A DNA stretch of 64,000 bases. Origin: Hoplostethus atlanticus. Its lineage: Eukaryota > Chordata > Actinopteri > Trachichthyiformes > Trachichthyidae. Below, piece after piece: positions 12,318-56,464 of the stretch; positions within the stretch are counted from its first letter, which is position 1; each line of letters starts with the position of its first letter. A model generated the notes under the pieces. That model worked only from the letters and a program-made list of their open reading frames with translations. It was not told where the DNA came from and searched no databases. A program made the translations under genes and the position numbers. Location of the stretch: positions 3,223,501 to 3,287,500 of the forward strand of contig JAXDDX010000038.1 in NCBI GenBank assembly GCA_034670405.1, given 5' to 3'.

Positions 12318-12323
12318 TTTATT
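12318..12323 (-). terminator. ampd2: poly(A) signal of ampd2 (AATAAA on - strand)
   Basis: TTTATT on the + strand reads AATAAA on the - strand, about 3.96 kb downstream of the ampd2 stop. I saw no other canonical AATAAA in the ampd2 sense between the stop and here, so a long 3' UTR of about 4 kb is proposed. Confidence 0.5.
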
Positions 12324-15300
12324 TCATTCTTCAGACATGACACATGAACCTTATCAGAATCTGTAAAACATTACATGTCAGGCCATGATAATGACGATAG
12401 ATAACTGAATACAACAGAACAAATCAACAAGAATGTGTAAAAACAAAAAAGGTGCTTCATGAGAAAAACATTGAAAACAAAAATATCTTGTGAACATCAG
12501 AATACTTGTAATCAATGTATTGTGAAATCAGCACACGGGAATACATCAGTGTGAACATTTCAGAACAGAAAACCTCAAGGTACATAGTGAATTGTCAATC
12601 TGTGAACATAGTGATATTTGAAGAACTGGTGGTTTTTGTGTCGGCAACCTGTCTTGATACCAAATAATCTTTGCATTATTGATCGGAATATGAGTGAAAA
12701 CTGACCAGCATCTTGGACTCTAAACAGTTTCCTCTGTTCTTACCCTTTCACTTCTTTTGTGCTACTATTCATTGGGCATTGCTGTTGCTGAGGACAACAA
12801 CACAGTCCAGCAACAGGACTATATCAGAGAACAATATTTGTGAGGTAGGGTGCATTATATTGTGCATGTCACAGACAACTGGTTCTCTGATAACTGTAAT
12901 CCATGAACAGACAATACGAAACCAATAAAGTGGACTCTACGTGAAACAGTCGACGGCACCCTCTGCACCCTCTGATGAACGGACTGGAAAGAAGGTGTAA
13001 AACAGACTCTTATGGTCTCTCGGTGTGTGATTACATGCCGGACCAGGGACTGAACAGGGGTCTGAACCTTTGGAACTGACTACTCATGCATCATCGCCCT
13101 CTTAACCTCTACACTCAAAAATAATTGCCATGATTTCCTTGCAAAATGTTACAAAGTAGTCAACAAGGTGGTCTTTACACATTAATAGAAAAGTGTACTC
13201 CAACTCTATTGGTGTGATGTGTGTGTGTGTGTGTGTGTGTATATATAGAGGTCTATGTCTGACATACAACTGTAGAGAAATCTTTTAGCTAAAAAGTAAG
13301 AGGCATTACTTATGCACCAGTCAATCATGATTTGAAAGGTGTTCTATGACACTCGACAGAGAATTACAAGGAATAGTCAACACAGTAGAAATAAACAACA
13401 AAACGTGAAGAAAAAGAGAAAATATTAAACAGACAATATAGACATTGAAATATTGGGTCCAATTATTTTACGTTTAACAAATTAAAAAGGCTATCAACAA
13501 TAATACAACTGTATTAACTCTACTTGTTTTCATGACTTAATACCAATTCACAATGATCTACACAGCAACAAAATTAAGTTTGAAACATACAGATCAATAT
13601 ATTGTTTCTATAAAATCTGTTATCTCTATAGCCTTTAAAAAAATACACTTTGTACATGAAATCCAACAATCCCACAAATCCCACCATGTTCAGCACATAC
13701 AACCCAGTGCATCCCTTTAACACTAAGAAGCTACTGTACTCCTTCCTGAATTAAGATGGATACTCGTCAATGTTCCTAATGATCTATTTCTCAAAGTAAA
13801 CATGTATATAAACAAACAAATACAGTACAGTAGGTTATTCATATAAAGGCTGACACTTTAGGATGCATTCTGTTTTTACTTGACTCTATAACATACTGTG
13901 TGGAAGCCTACTGTATGAGACAATCATTTTACTACTTCAGGTCAGGAATTCCTACAAGAACAGTCTTGGCATCAAGTATGACTTCACGGTAGCAATTATG
14001 TTCAAGAAGAATGCTCACAGTTGGATGGACAGTTGGAACATGTCCAATGGCAGGGACAATGGAGTGATGATGTGGATGAGTTTACAATATACAAATCAGA
14101 GGTTAGGTCTTGGTGATCCCAGCTTTGATCATATCTGGGGTGAGGTTGAGAAATGCCACAAGGACCCATGCAACAGTCTGCACCGTGTCCCGAGCACGGT
14201 TTGCACATTTCCACAGCGTGAACAATGCAGAGTTTTAAACTTGTTTGCTGCACCAAATAATCACTACAAATGTTTTCGGACTTGACAGCAGCCTTGAATT
14301 CTTTATGTTGCTTTACGTTACAGCTCACTGTAAACCTCTTCTCAGTCTCTCTCTTGCCATCACTTATCCATGCAGGCATGCAGAAAAAGCACTTTAGAGC
14401 AGAGAATTAGAAACAAAACAACTTGCCTGTTCATGGGAAGGCCTAAGTAAAGACAAGGTTACACTGAGCATGCAGCTAGGTGGTTTCAGTTCCATTGGCA
14501 TGAATTCTCATTACAACAGCAAATAGGCCTGTGTGATTGAAGAAAAAAGATGCAGTACTTGTAGGTGATAACGACAGACGCTTTATACATGAAAGCTTGG
14601 AGCTTGGAGAGAGATGGGCAAGCAGCGCCCAAAGCTAAAATCTAAAATTAAAAGGCACTGGTAAGTCTTGGCTTGGTGCATACAGTGCACTCTGCATGCA
14701 AAGGGAAAAAATAATGCATCACCTTTGGGCCTCGCCTAGTTCTAGTTAGGGCCGGGGGAGGGAATGGTTGGGAACAAGACCCATGTACAAGGAGGTGCAG
14801 AGGGACCATGTATTCAATGGACACAGTGAGGTAATGGCAGGGATGTTCGTTCCCCTTGGACGATGCTGAATCCATCCTCCTTTACTTGTGCTCCAACATA
14901 AGCTGTGGTTGAAGGGCTCTATTATGCACACCTCCACATCACATCACCTTTGCCACAGAAATAGATCGCCAGACATAGACATATACTGTTAGATTACACA
15001 TCTGCTGTCCTCGGGTGTATAAGCAAACTAAGGTGATTTTCTATATTTATAGGAAAGCATGTAATTTGCAGCTAAAAAAAACAACAACTCCAATTACTGT
15101 CTGCTTCATGGAATGTTTGCAGTCAACCACAGGAAGTCGGCTCCTCTCCAGCTTGAGTGCTCTAGTGTCTGCTGGCGTTTCTCTTTGCCGTTTAATTCAG
15201 AGCCAATATAAACCATGGAAATACTGTGTGTTGAATCTTTTGCAAATAAATTATTTGAAACCAAATCAAGCACAAGCAACAGCTGGTAACTAGCTCTGCA

Positions 15301-16284
15301 GCACTCAGACAGAAGCTATCCCCTCTTGCGCTATGCCTTTCTGGTTTGGTTATATCTCAATTTCTATAGTCCCTAATCTGCAAATTAGCCTTTTCTAATG
15401 TACTACAAGTTAGTGATTCTACATGAAACTGGATGTGGCAGCTTAAAGCCTGAAACCTTTAGATTGCTGTGTAGGCAAGGCAAACTTTCGCCAACAATCC
15501 CACTGTACTATTCCAAAAAAACGGCATCAGCAATCCTTCATAATTAGTATTATGACGACTCTAGATGCAATAATAATAAGACAGAATGACTGTGTAGTGG
15601 AAGATAAGCAGCGTTCAGGACGGGTTTACTGTAAAGAGAGGTTTGTGTCGTAATGTGCAGTATGCCAGTCTTTTAAATGCATTCTGTATTATCTACATGT
15701 CACTGAATCACAGAATGCATTACATGGATCATCTGATGGCTTTGGCAGGAAAGGATGGGGAGTCAGAAACAGGAACTAAGAAATAAGTGAATAAAACACT
15801 GCCCTCCAGCGTCTGGTGAGGAAAACACTAGCCTCTAATGTTTCCCTGCTGTTTTTGTGCATTAATGAATGAATGACCCTGGTGCTGGTCATCCCTGCTA
15901 ACTTTAGTCATGCTGATTGAGACTGAACATGTCACAGTGAACAATAGAAAGAGTGGTTAAAGCAATACAGTTGGGGTAACCTCAAGCTGCTAGAAAAGGG
16001 GAATTTAAGGGAAAAATGGGATTGGAATCTCTCTTCTGAAACCCGACATTGGGTCTACACAAACACTAAAAATGAAGAAAGGTTGAGGTTGAAGCACTCT
16101 GGGAGCGCTATATCCTTGGCTTTTTGGGAGCTGTGTAGCTATGAGTGTATGGTATAATGCCATAGTGACGGTTGGGGGCGATCAGAAGTAGGGTGAGGAT
16201 TCCTCTCATACCATATCCCTTGTGTGATGCTGGGAAGGGCCAAAGGGTCTGGGATTTACAGGAGGGGATGGGATGATTGTGATT
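12324..16284 (-). other. ampd2: proposed long 3' UTR of ampd2
   Basis: This 4 kb stretch lies between the ampd2 stop codon and the first canonical poly(A) signal in ampd2 orientation. No further coding exon is recognisable on either strand. It holds a (GT)n microsatellite at about 13217-13244 and is otherwise AT-rich. Earlier polyadenylation through a variant signal is possible. Confidence 0.5.
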
Positions 16285-46795
<30,511 letters not shown>

Positions 46796-47235
46796 CTTGC
46801 TGCCTGTGCTCCTGTTACTACTGAAGCAGAGTGAGTCAGAGCTGTGAAGTGGCCAGCAGAGGGAGAGAGGAGCACTAGCTCTAATGCTAGAGCTCTGCCT
46901 CGTACTGGGGCAGCGGGGCAGCGGGACCCATGCTGGGCCTGTAGAAACCCCTCTGCAGAGCTGGCTCCTCCCAGCCAGCAGCAGGTCAGCAGTCAAGCTG
47001 CACAGGGGAGGGATGAAAGGCAGCCCAAGGCTTCCCACTCTCCAGCTGGGGGCCATCCTCCTCAGTTGCCCCAGTAACCAAGGAATGAGCTTCCTGTAGC
47101 CAATGCAGGAAAAAACAGCAACAGAAGAGGGCATTGCAGATCTGGCTAGCATGACAGCCAGCGGTCCCTGAGACAGACTGCACCACACCAGCTGAGCAGC
47201 AAGGTGACTGGAGGACACAAAGTTTTTCCACAGAT
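46796..47235 (-). other. ampd2: 5' part of the ampd2 poly-Ser exon (5' UTR or coding extension)
   Basis: A good acceptor (CTCTATTTTTAG|ATC) at 47236 opens an exon that runs into the poly-Ser coding start. The frame of the poly-Ser ATG stays open through the whole stretch. It could therefore be 5' UTR or an N-terminal extension linked to an ATG in the exon 49597-49539. Confidence 0.55.
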
Positions 47236-48471
47236 CTAAAAATAGAGGTTAGCACCACTAGATCTGGTTGGAAAGGAAATTCAAGAGAATTCAAGAAACC
47301 AAAAACACGACAGAGGATCCAGATCAATGGCAAATGAAAAAAGAATCAAGAGCAAAGTAAATGGTCAGCATGGATAAACAGGACCCAGCTTAGTATGTAA
47401 GCTGACTAGTGAACTCCCAGTCTCCTTTGCTGGAAGAATCTCTGGGGATAGATGACAGGCAGCCAAGACAGACACAGCACAGGGCCAAATAAAATCCTTT
47501 ACACCTAAGTATTATAAATAGTGACAACCAATGCCCAGGAAGGCCAGTGTGCAGCCCATGACAAGTCTGTACCACACTTTCTCTCATGTGGTCCCTGTGG
47601 TTTATTTATTACAAACAGAATAAACAGGAGTTTAACAAACAATGTAAAGTATTTTTCCTTTCCCCCCCCCCCATTTTGTTGTCTTCATTAACACTTTAAA
47701 TGCTGGTCAACTCCTTACTAAAGTATAAAATACAACTTTCAGTCTCACTGAAAGTCCACATAAAGGCCTTGAAGAGCATGAGAGCAGTCATGGCCTTGCT
47801 AAATATATCAAGCTACAGCCCTCAGTCCACCGCACCACCACCACACTACCATTAGTAGTAGTAACAATAATAATACATGTCCAAGCATACTCTCATGGAA
47901 TCCAATCAAAATGTCACATTAGAATCAACTGAGGTTAAGGGCTTCTCATAGACAATCACTGCAGTATTGATCAAGTCTACGATAAATATTTAATCAAACA
48001 AACTGCATCATACACTTAACACACAACACACATACACACAACACTTGCTGGCCATTATGTGATTATTTATAAAAGGTCAATATTGGTGCAATATATCCGG
48101 CCAACCCCAATCAGGACGTTTGGGATTCAACCACTATCCAGAGTAGCAAGACCAAGAGAGCCATGAAAAAGAGTAAAGATCTCCATCTAGTGGTATCAAA
48201 GCTGATATTCTCATGTATTGTGTCAATATTTTTCACACACTACAAACTACAGTATACAGCACGGTTAGTAGGGATGGCACTTGTGATTAAGATTGCATAT
48301 GAACTGAACAGGTTTCAGAAATAGCTACTGACCATGTCCTACACTCAAGACTTCCTCACTGTCCACCCTAGGACCTACAGTAGTTCAGCCTGCCAGAGAA
48401 GAACCAACAGATACAAGCATGGACTTTAAGAGAGAATGGCAATTGTGTGATTGTGTTATTACTTACAGTAC

Positions 48472-48512
48472 TGTGCAAAAGTCTTAGGCACATGTAAACA
48501 TTATTTAGACAG
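48472..48512. mobile_element. DNA-transposon terminal repeat fragment
   Basis: The block ACAGTACTGTGCAAAAGTCT followed by TAGGCAC matches what I remember as the terminal inverted repeat of abundant fish Tc1/mariner-type elements. The partner end was not found, so it appears to be a solitary or truncated terminus, located in the 5' UTR intron of ampd2. Confidence 0.5.
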
Positions 48513-49538
48513 TATTAGAATTTTAGACATGTGATGTGTGGATCAGATATTTATTAATAGAAACCTGCCTGGCCCATCTGAGCCCTAACCCAAACACACT
48601 CAAACGTATTGCACTACTCTATTAAACTAGTCTACACAGACTGAGCATGAAAGCATAGTTTCAAGGGTTTTGTGAGGACTACTGAGAAATGTAACCCAAA
48701 ATAAGACTAAAACCCACTCCAACTGACCCAAATATAATAAAAACTTGCAGAAACCTGCCCAACCCGTTCCTTGGGTTTTGAGCAGCCCTGCATATAAACC
48801 TGAAACAATCAATCACTGAAATATAGCCCCATTCTTGTGGGTATACTACATGATGTCTTTTCAGTAACTGCACTTTACAATGAAAAAACAATATTTTGCA
48901 CACAAAAATGTAACAACACAGGGTTGATCTTTGCCAAGTAAAGAAAAACACAGCTTCTACAGGAGGTCTACAGCATTTTCCTTGAATATGACCCAGTTTT
49001 TGAGAGTGCTGACTCCCACCCTCTGGTGCAGCACCAGCAAAGGGTTAAAAACAGAGGACTACTTTTTGTTCTGAAAGGAAAATCTGTCTGCACATCCCTT
49101 TGGTAAAAAGAGAAATGTGCATAACACTTTCTGCTTGGCTATTTTTCAAAGCAAAGCTCATGGAATTCAGCATTTTTGTTTTCAGAGGCCATACCAGTTT
49201 CCAACCAGGGTAACATGCGAACACATCAGATATCACAATAAAAACAAAACATTAAAATAAGATAAATGCTAATTAATTGATTAACTAATGGTAATGCATG
49301 GCATAAAGCTGTGTTAGGTATACACACATCTATGAAAGAGATGTGTGAGGATATAAAGCCTATTGTTTTTCTGACATGCTTGAATCCCAGTCAAGGAGTT
49401 ATGAAGTGCAGAACACTAGTAAAGAGATAAACACTTGTCTGGACTCTAACATTTGCCATTAGTAGTTACTAAGTTACCTAATCGATAGTTGCGCTGTGTC
49501 ACAAACTACCCTCCTTGCAAAAAGCTGTTCTGACTTAC

Positions 49539-49597
49539 CACCTGACATAGTTGAGGACTAGCTGTCTGGAAACCAGGTAGCAGTAGTGGTGGGTGTC
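49539..49597 (-). other. ampd2: proposed ampd2 exon 2 (59 bp, contains upstream ATG)
   Basis: It is bounded on the - strand by acceptor TTTCTCTGTAG|GAC and a consensus donor GTG|GTAAGT. An ATG at 49548-49546 reads MSG and then, through the splice to 47235, stays in the open frame that leads to the poly-Ser ATG. The splice sites are seen; joining and use are inferred. Confidence 0.5.
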
Positions 49598-49945
49598 CTA
49601 CAGAGAAACACAACAACATAGCATGGTACTTGGTGTGACGTTAACTGGCAAACTCACACAAAACACAAACCTATGTTATATAACTTGTAGTGATTGCCTA
49701 CAAAGTGTTAGTTTGCTAAGATCAACGTTTAACATTACTAACTTACAGTCGTAGCTAACAGCTGACTAGCTAGTTTAAGGTAAACAACTATGTTCAGTGA
49801 ATGACGTTTAAGATAACGTTATCTCACACATAGCACAGTTAACGGTGTTTAACGAGTAAATAATGTAAACCATAAGCAACTCGAGCTAGTCGTTGACAGG
49901 AAATGTGCAGTATCTTAGCGAGTAGTTATCAGACGTAGTTTTCAC

Positions 49946-50095
49946 CTTTCCAATTTTTGTCACGGGATATTGCTTGTCCGTTGGCTACACTTGCGGTTTG
50001 GACGGTTTTTGATTTGACGTAAGTGAGTTCTGAAAAGAGGGAAGAAGCGTAGCCAACAGAGACGTGGTCATATCAGGGGCACACGCACACGCACA
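49946..50095 (-). other. ampd2: proposed ampd2 first exon (5' UTR)
   Basis: A donor GAAAG|GTGAAA lies at 49946/49945 on the - strand, and a TATA box sits upstream at 50123-50130. The interval is a plausible non-coding first exon. The transcription start is estimated from the TATA distance only. Confidence 0.4.
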
Positions 50096-50122
50096 CGAAA
50101 AGATGTGCCGCAGCCACTGACC

Positions 50123-50130
50123 TATTTATA
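50123..50130 (-). promoter_or_regulatory. ampd2: TATA box candidate of ampd2
   Basis: TATAAATA on the - strand lies about 30 nt upstream of the estimated transcription start, followed by a CA/CG-rich initiator region. It is the best TATA match upstream of the predicted 5' exons. Confidence 0.4.
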
Positions 50131-50189
50131 AGGCCACAACAGGGGTTACCAAACTGTTTCAAGACCCCCATGTGAGTTTTTTGGGGTGG

Positions 50190-50405
50190 AAGCTAACTTG
50201 TCCTACTCAAGTAGAAGTTCTGTTACTCTGCTTACTTAAGCAGAAGTAAAATTATTGGTATCAAAATCCACTTTAGTAAAAGTAACAAGTAGCCCATTTA
50301 AAATGTACTCAGAGTTTCTTTCAAAAAACTGAAATACAAGGAGGTAAAGTACAGGTACCTTAAATTGTAATTAGGTAGAGTATTTGATTAAAAGCGTGCA
50401 AGTTC
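50190..50405. repeat. teleost repeat with CTCAAGTAGAAGT / AAAAGTAACAAGTA blocks
   Basis: It contains ACTCAAGTAGAAGTTCTGTTAC, ACTTAAGCAGAAGTAAAA and AGTAAAAGTAAC, blocks I associate with a very common fish DNA-type repeat. Boundaries are approximate. Confidence 0.45.
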
Positions 50406-52097
50406 AGCAATCAGTCTTTAATTGTGGGTACCCAAGTGTATACCCATTTATGAATTGGATTTTTAATGTTAAGGAATATTGTATTGGATGAGATGAAATT
50501 ATTCTATGAAGCAGCCATTAAGGCCACTAAAAGGAATCTATTTGGATTTAAGGTAATGAGTGTACACCTACTCTTATTGAGGTTAGCACATGCTGTTTTT
50601 GTAGTCTAATGTAGCTTACTTTTCAGCCTGCTTTGCCCAAAGAAGCTTGACGTAAACATGAGGAATGACCATTCACAACAGTGTCATTTTCACATCCTCT
50701 TACTTCTCACAGGAAACTGCAGTCAGTAATTTAAAGGGGATGTCCAATAGGTTACATATCATGCTTGCTGACTCTGGGCTATGCAGACTGAAGTCCAACA
50801 TATCATTAAACCGTGTCTCTCCTTTAAGGATGAAAATCTTTGACCCATATGATGTCCAAAAGATAAGATACGGAAACTAGTAGGGATCAGTTACAGGTAG
50901 ATCACACGTCTTTATCACAAATTGAAGGTATAGATACTTCACTGTGTTGTCAGAATACTATACTTATATTATAGGAATAATGGGAAATGATAGTGATACC
51001 ATATATTGTGGAATATTATAGTGATACTATAGAGGATAAAAAAAATGCCATCAAGTACAATAAGGTCACAATAAACTCGCTATAGAGTACCTCACACTAA
51101 CTTCCTATAGGAATACTATAGGAACATTACAGTGATTTGTAGTGTTGTCGAGGAGCGTTTAGTGGATCCTTCAGGTTGTGATAGAAGGTTTAGGCCTTTT
51201 TTCAGAGCTTTCTGTGTCTCAGCTACTGTGCCATATACTGGGCCTATATCTCTTACCCTTATACAATGAAGACGCTGCCATCTAGAGGTGTATTTGTGTA
51301 CTTGTGTGACTATGCAAGCCTGTGTGGATTAGAATCTGTGATGTGTATTACCACCGAAAAGATTAGCTCCCTAAAATTTGCCGTTGACGCCCTTTAAACA
51401 CAAAGTTGCTGAGCCATACAAGTTTTCAAGATAAAGTCTCAGATGGAGATGAAAACCACTCAAGCTTTTACTCCAGTCAAATTCTTTTCTACCATTTCAG
51501 CCCTTGTTTAAGGTGCCACACAAAAAATATGATATCAGAGAGAATTCTTTACTAAAGTGATATTCTCCTTAGGGCCCCAATGTCCTTTGTAACATCTTAT
51601 TCCATAACAGCATAACTCAATGTCCCCATTGACAGGCATCAGGCAACTTGTATGACTGAAGTGATTTGCCAGGTTAATTACAGGTTGGTGAGAAAGCTGT
51701 CAGTAGTAGGACACTCTTAAAACCTGATATTTTTTCCAGTTGTAGGCCGCTGTCCATATCACCAACCAGGTTGTTCTCTCCAGAGCTCTCCAGAGGACAG
51801 CTCTCAGAAAGTCTCTTCAGAATACTTCACTGGCATAGTGTGGATGTTTATATACGTAGCTTTTTGTACAATAACAGGCCCTAAAAAGGAATGGATTGAA
51901 GCGATTTACCAAAAATAATGTTAACTGTGAATGAACAGCCTGTATTTACATCCTCAGTGTTCTCTATCTGTGTTGTATATTAGTTACAATACAATTCATC
52001 TGAGATGAATATAAATCTCCCCATTGCAGTAGCAGCTAGGCATTCATCACCAGTATCTATTCCTTGTTTGATTTTAACAGTGTAAGAATAACATCAG

Positions 52098-52122
52098 TGT
52101 GTGTGTGTGTGTGTGTGTGTCT
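52098..52122. repeat. (GT)n microsatellite
   Basis: About twelve GT units between ampd2 and gpr61. Confidence 0.92.
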
Positions 52123-53914
52123 GGGATATATCTGGCAGTTTTTTTCTGTCTGCCTGTCTCATCCCTCCCTTGTCTCCTAGGAGGAGAGTATAATAATGAT
52201 CTTTTGCTTATGTCTCTGTCTGTTATCTCTCTCTATCTTTCTTCCACTCCTCTTATTTTCTTTCCTCTGCTCCCCTCTCATCTCTTCTCCCGTCCTCTTA
52301 TATTCCCTCCTCACCTCACCCTTCCTCCCCACCCCCCACCGCCCTAGAACTTTGTCTTTTCCTCTCCTCATCCCTTTTACACAGCACTCTTGTAAAATGC
52401 TGTACCTGAACATGTACCTGAAATTAAAGAATGAGAGATGTGACTGTCTCAATTGACTACTTGTAATGGACAGTAGTTATTTGTTTTTATACACTAATAT
52501 TTATAAACATAACCCCTTTACATATTGTAAGAAACAGTCTACTTTAATACTCTGCCTCTACTTATATTCATATAAATATGTGCAAATACTATTTTGAGAA
52601 ACACGTACTATTCATATGACAAATGCAAAGTGTGATTTGATTTGTTCCATTTGTGTTTTCCTTACCTCATCCTTTCTCTTCCTGTTTTCACTTGGCATTC
52701 TCGTGCATATTGTTTTCTCTCTCTCCCTCTGCCTCATCTGGGTCTGTTTCTGCTACAGAATCCAACTGTGGATGCTCTTGCCCATTTGCTGCCACTGCTT
52801 CCTGATGACCAGTTGCAGTAGGACGTGTGATGTAAAGCGCTGATCTCCCTCTGGAGTTTGTTTAGTGAAAAACATTGTCCTAGAAGCAGAGGTCAATGCC
52901 AGTCACCACTCAAATAAGATTTTGAGTGAACAACATCTTTACAATGACAGTAGAATCTCCCAAAAAATGCTCGTTTAGGACCATATCTGGCCAGGCCTTG
53001 GCGATGTCATACGTATCATTACACGATATAACCTCATGCCCTGTTCATAATGATGCATGATGCATGAACATTTTGTTGAATGTCTCTCGGTTTTGTTGTT
53101 CATTAAACTTGCATAGGGTCCAGCTGGGGTTTTTTGTTGTATGTTGCAGCCTGCCTTTTCTTCAGCCTCCCTAGATTCTCCCACCTCACTTCCCTCCTGA
53201 ACTCTGTGCACCCCCATACTTCCAGCCCATGTCCTTTGCTCTTGCATGCACTTAAAGGACAATCCATTCCTACACTCTTACACTATTAGATATCATCAAT
53301 TTATGATGTGCAACGTGTTGCATTCAGCTATGGGTTATACGTGTAGGAGCGATAGAGAAGCGACTCAAAACACATCATGTCTTGTGGCTGCACTGCATTG
53401 TGTAGATATTGGTATCTGTGCCTCTTCTACAATGGATTTCTCCCTGTATAATTGTTGAATATTGGTGCAGTCTGAGTCTAGAAAGAAGCCCTTGCACTTT
53501 AATTCTGAGGGCTTGACACCAAAACCTGAGGTTTACCGTTGGTGTTTTAGATGGCTAAAAAAAGTTCTGTTATTAAACTTCATTGTAGCTGTACACCACC
53601 AAACAACAAAATTAGCCAAGAAATACAAGGTACAATAGTTGTTCTTTACAATGCTGAAGTATTTTAGGGTTTTTACTTTAACCCTTTAACACTGGACAAT
53701 TAACACTCCACCCTCAACTCTTCTCCACCCTGTCACTGGCTTCCTAATGGGGGAATGACCTCTCCAACCCAGGCAGGCCTGCAGAATCACTCCCTCACCT
53801 TCCAATGTGTCTTTTCAAGGATCATTTCATGTCCCCCACATGAAGGGATTCCTTCCTCCTCTCTTTGCACCTGATCTTACTCTTGTCAAGAAAAAGAAAC
53901 ATCTTTTTTACTTA

Positions 53915-53965
53915 CTACTGTAATTATTGTAAATCACTCTGGATAAAAGTGTCAGCATAGTTAGC
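53915..53965. repeat. end of a common teleost repeat
   Basis: TTGTAAATCACTCTGGATAA followed by AAGTGTCAGC is close to the reverse complement of the CAGTCATTTGGCAGC-type blocks seen at 18070-18172. Similar TTGTAAGTCGCTCTGGATAA sequences are widespread in fish. Confidence 0.5.
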
Positions 53966-54946
53966 TTATTGTCCTCAAGAGGGAATTCGTTTTCATAGCC
54001 AGTGCACACAAAAACATTATTTTAACATTAACATTTTTTACATAAATATAGTTTTTTGCCTTGCATTTATTTACTTCCAAACCATCAGGGTTGAGGATAA
54101 TTAGAGTAATGTAATTACAAAGTACTGAACAGTACCGAAACAGCACATAAATCTTACTGAGAAATGTTTTTTCAGTTTATTATAGATAATTTCCCTCATT
54201 GACAATGGTTAATTCTGATAATGGATGATGATAACTCTCAGTTACAGTCTGTATCATTCTATGGATCTTCATATTCTATAGATATCAGAATGAACCGTAA
54301 TTAATAAAAGGTCATTCTGAAGGTAATGGATATGATGCTGAATGTAGAAAAGACCATTTTTGGAGTTAAGAAGTATTTAATATCAATACAAAGGACCCCC
54401 AGATTGTGATAAAATGTCTGCGCCTATAGTGATAAATGCTTGGCAACTGGAAGTAATGAAATTACATTACCAAAGTGGAGTAATCCAATGGATTATGTTA
54501 ACTGGTTATACATTTCAGCAGGTAATCAGTGATATCTAATAGATTCCACTCTGAAAGTAGGTTGTATTTTAGCCTTTAATATATATTTTCATAAGCCATA
54601 AGGGTGTCTTGTTGGTTTCCCAAAAGAGCAAGCTCCTCCTACCACCTACTACAGTACTGAGAAATGTCACTAGGTAATAATTGCCATGGGGATGGCAGAG
54701 ACCAGAGAAGCTGGGGGCGGGCTGACTGAGGTCCGTTGCTGAGGTGTGAGGCCTGTTGCGCTCCAGCATGTTTTAACTGAAAGACAGTGTTAAACAGTGA
54801 CAGGATGTATTTGTTGGACGTGAGTCTCATTTGATATATTATTCTGTTCTCAGGAGAGTGAGATGAAGTCCACATCTGAGTTGTGGGAGGAAGCAGAGAA
54901 ATGGGAGTCCTGTCCTCTCTTTATAATATGATATATATTATATTTT

Positions 54947-54950
54947 ATCC

Positions 54951-55001
<51 letters not shown>

Positions 55002-55016
55002 AGTCTATCTATCTAG
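54947..55016. repeat. (ATCT)n microsatellite
   Basis: About 16 ATCT units with one interruption. Confidence 0.97.
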
Positions 55017-56458
55017 TTCATGTCTTTTCTTTCAGATTAAGGTCAGCCCACTGCCTTTGGCTTTTGAAGTTTAAATGTTACCTGAAGGTCAAAGTGTTTG
55101 AACTGTATTTTCACTCCCTTGTTGCAGTGGAATATCAATGCAGGGGGAGTATGTCATGCACACTGAATCAGATTAAGAACAGCATAAAGCATTGCACTGA
55201 GATGTTAAGGGAAATAAGTTTTAAAGAACCCGCGGCTCATAAAATTCTGAACACGTATCCAAAATGTTTTACAAACATAGGAACTCTTTATTACAACAGT
55301 ATCTTTCACTCAAGTCTTAGCCATACACTTTCTAAACACTATCGTTTCATTGCAATACGGTGGAAATCATTCTTACTCTAATCACAGCATCAAAATAACA
55401 TCCTCTCAAGTGAGAATCCTAACAAAAATGTTCAACATCATTCACAGTTTGGGATATTTGGAGATGATGAACAGCAGATATCAGGCTCAATTCAATTTTG
55501 AGTTGGAGTGTTCCCTCATAGTTGTCATAAACAATCTTTGAAAAAAATATTTTCTTATAAACCCTGTGTCCACATTGAGAAATGATCTATGCTACATGTA
55601 CATGTACAGTCTAAAGTCTAAAAGCTTGATATGAGTTACTATATCACCTCATCATCAAACTGCAGCTGAAAAACTCAGCTGCTTTAGTCTGCTAGTACAG
55701 CATTAAAATAGAGTGTGCAGGGATCATACTGACTGAAACTTCATGTGGAACTTTGCAGGACTGTAAAATGATGTTTTTTTCTGCAGGTACTGTAGAACAT
55801 AATCAAAATGTATTCTCTCTCCAGGTGGAGGACCCCGAAAAACACACATAAAGAAGGCAATTACTGCATGCCTTTTCAAAATACATTGGCCCCCATGTAA
55901 TGAAATTCCTAACAAATAATAACTAATAATTACCATTACGAAAATGATTGGGAGTGTTGAGTGGAATACACAACCCAAAGGTATATACTTTTACTAAACA
56001 TAACATACAGTTTCATTCCCTAAACAATGTAAGGAATGGAAACGTAATGCAGTGCATCAATAAATAGAATACTGCTATTTAAGCTCCATATCAAAGGACA
56101 CTCATAAATACATCACATGGCAGAAAGCTGCATTACCTCAGGATGAGATAAAAGTCAACCTATATTCTAAATGGAGTCACAATAAACCTGGCTAGGAGAA
56201 CAAAAGAGGATGTGTTCGGAAAAGCACCAAAGAAAGGAGGCCAACATTCAGAGGTTACCTGTAAACAACTGGCAGCAGTTCCAAGAAAACACGGCCACAC
56301 AACATGTAGGCCTCCTCATCTATTATGATCAGATTACTGGCATGATGGTTAAGAGTAGCATTGTCATCTCTGAAAGGCACAACCACTAATCAAAACTGAA
56401 AGTAGTGCCCTACCATGGAAGGATCTTTATCGAAGTGCTAGGTCATAATTTTGTCTTT

Positions 56459-56464
56459 TTTATT
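56459..56464 (-). terminator. gpr61: candidate poly(A) signal of gpr61
   Basis: AATAAA on the - strand lies about 720 nt downstream of the gpr61 stop. Other signals further downstream cannot be excluded. Confidence 0.3.

Larger units (their letters stand above)
50410..56450. other. intergenic region between ampd2 and gpr61
   Basis: No coding exon was recognised on either strand, in particular nothing resembling GNAI3 or GNAT2. It holds microsatellites at 52098-52122 and 54947-55016, a pyrimidine-rich stretch at 52200-52350, a repeat end at about 53920-53965, and otherwise AT-rich sequence. Confidence 0.65.

Noticed and set aside
14002-14379. 125-codon open frame on the - strand in the ampd2 3' UTR
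   Set aside because: It has no recognisable domain, no splice sites or coding-like composition, and lies downstream of the ampd2 stop.
49539-49597. Exon 49597-49539 as part of a separate unknown protein (frame DTHHYCYLVSRQLVL)
   Set aside because: This frame is open, but I found no second exon to continue it and no family I recognise. The ampd2 5' exon explanation needs fewer assumptions.
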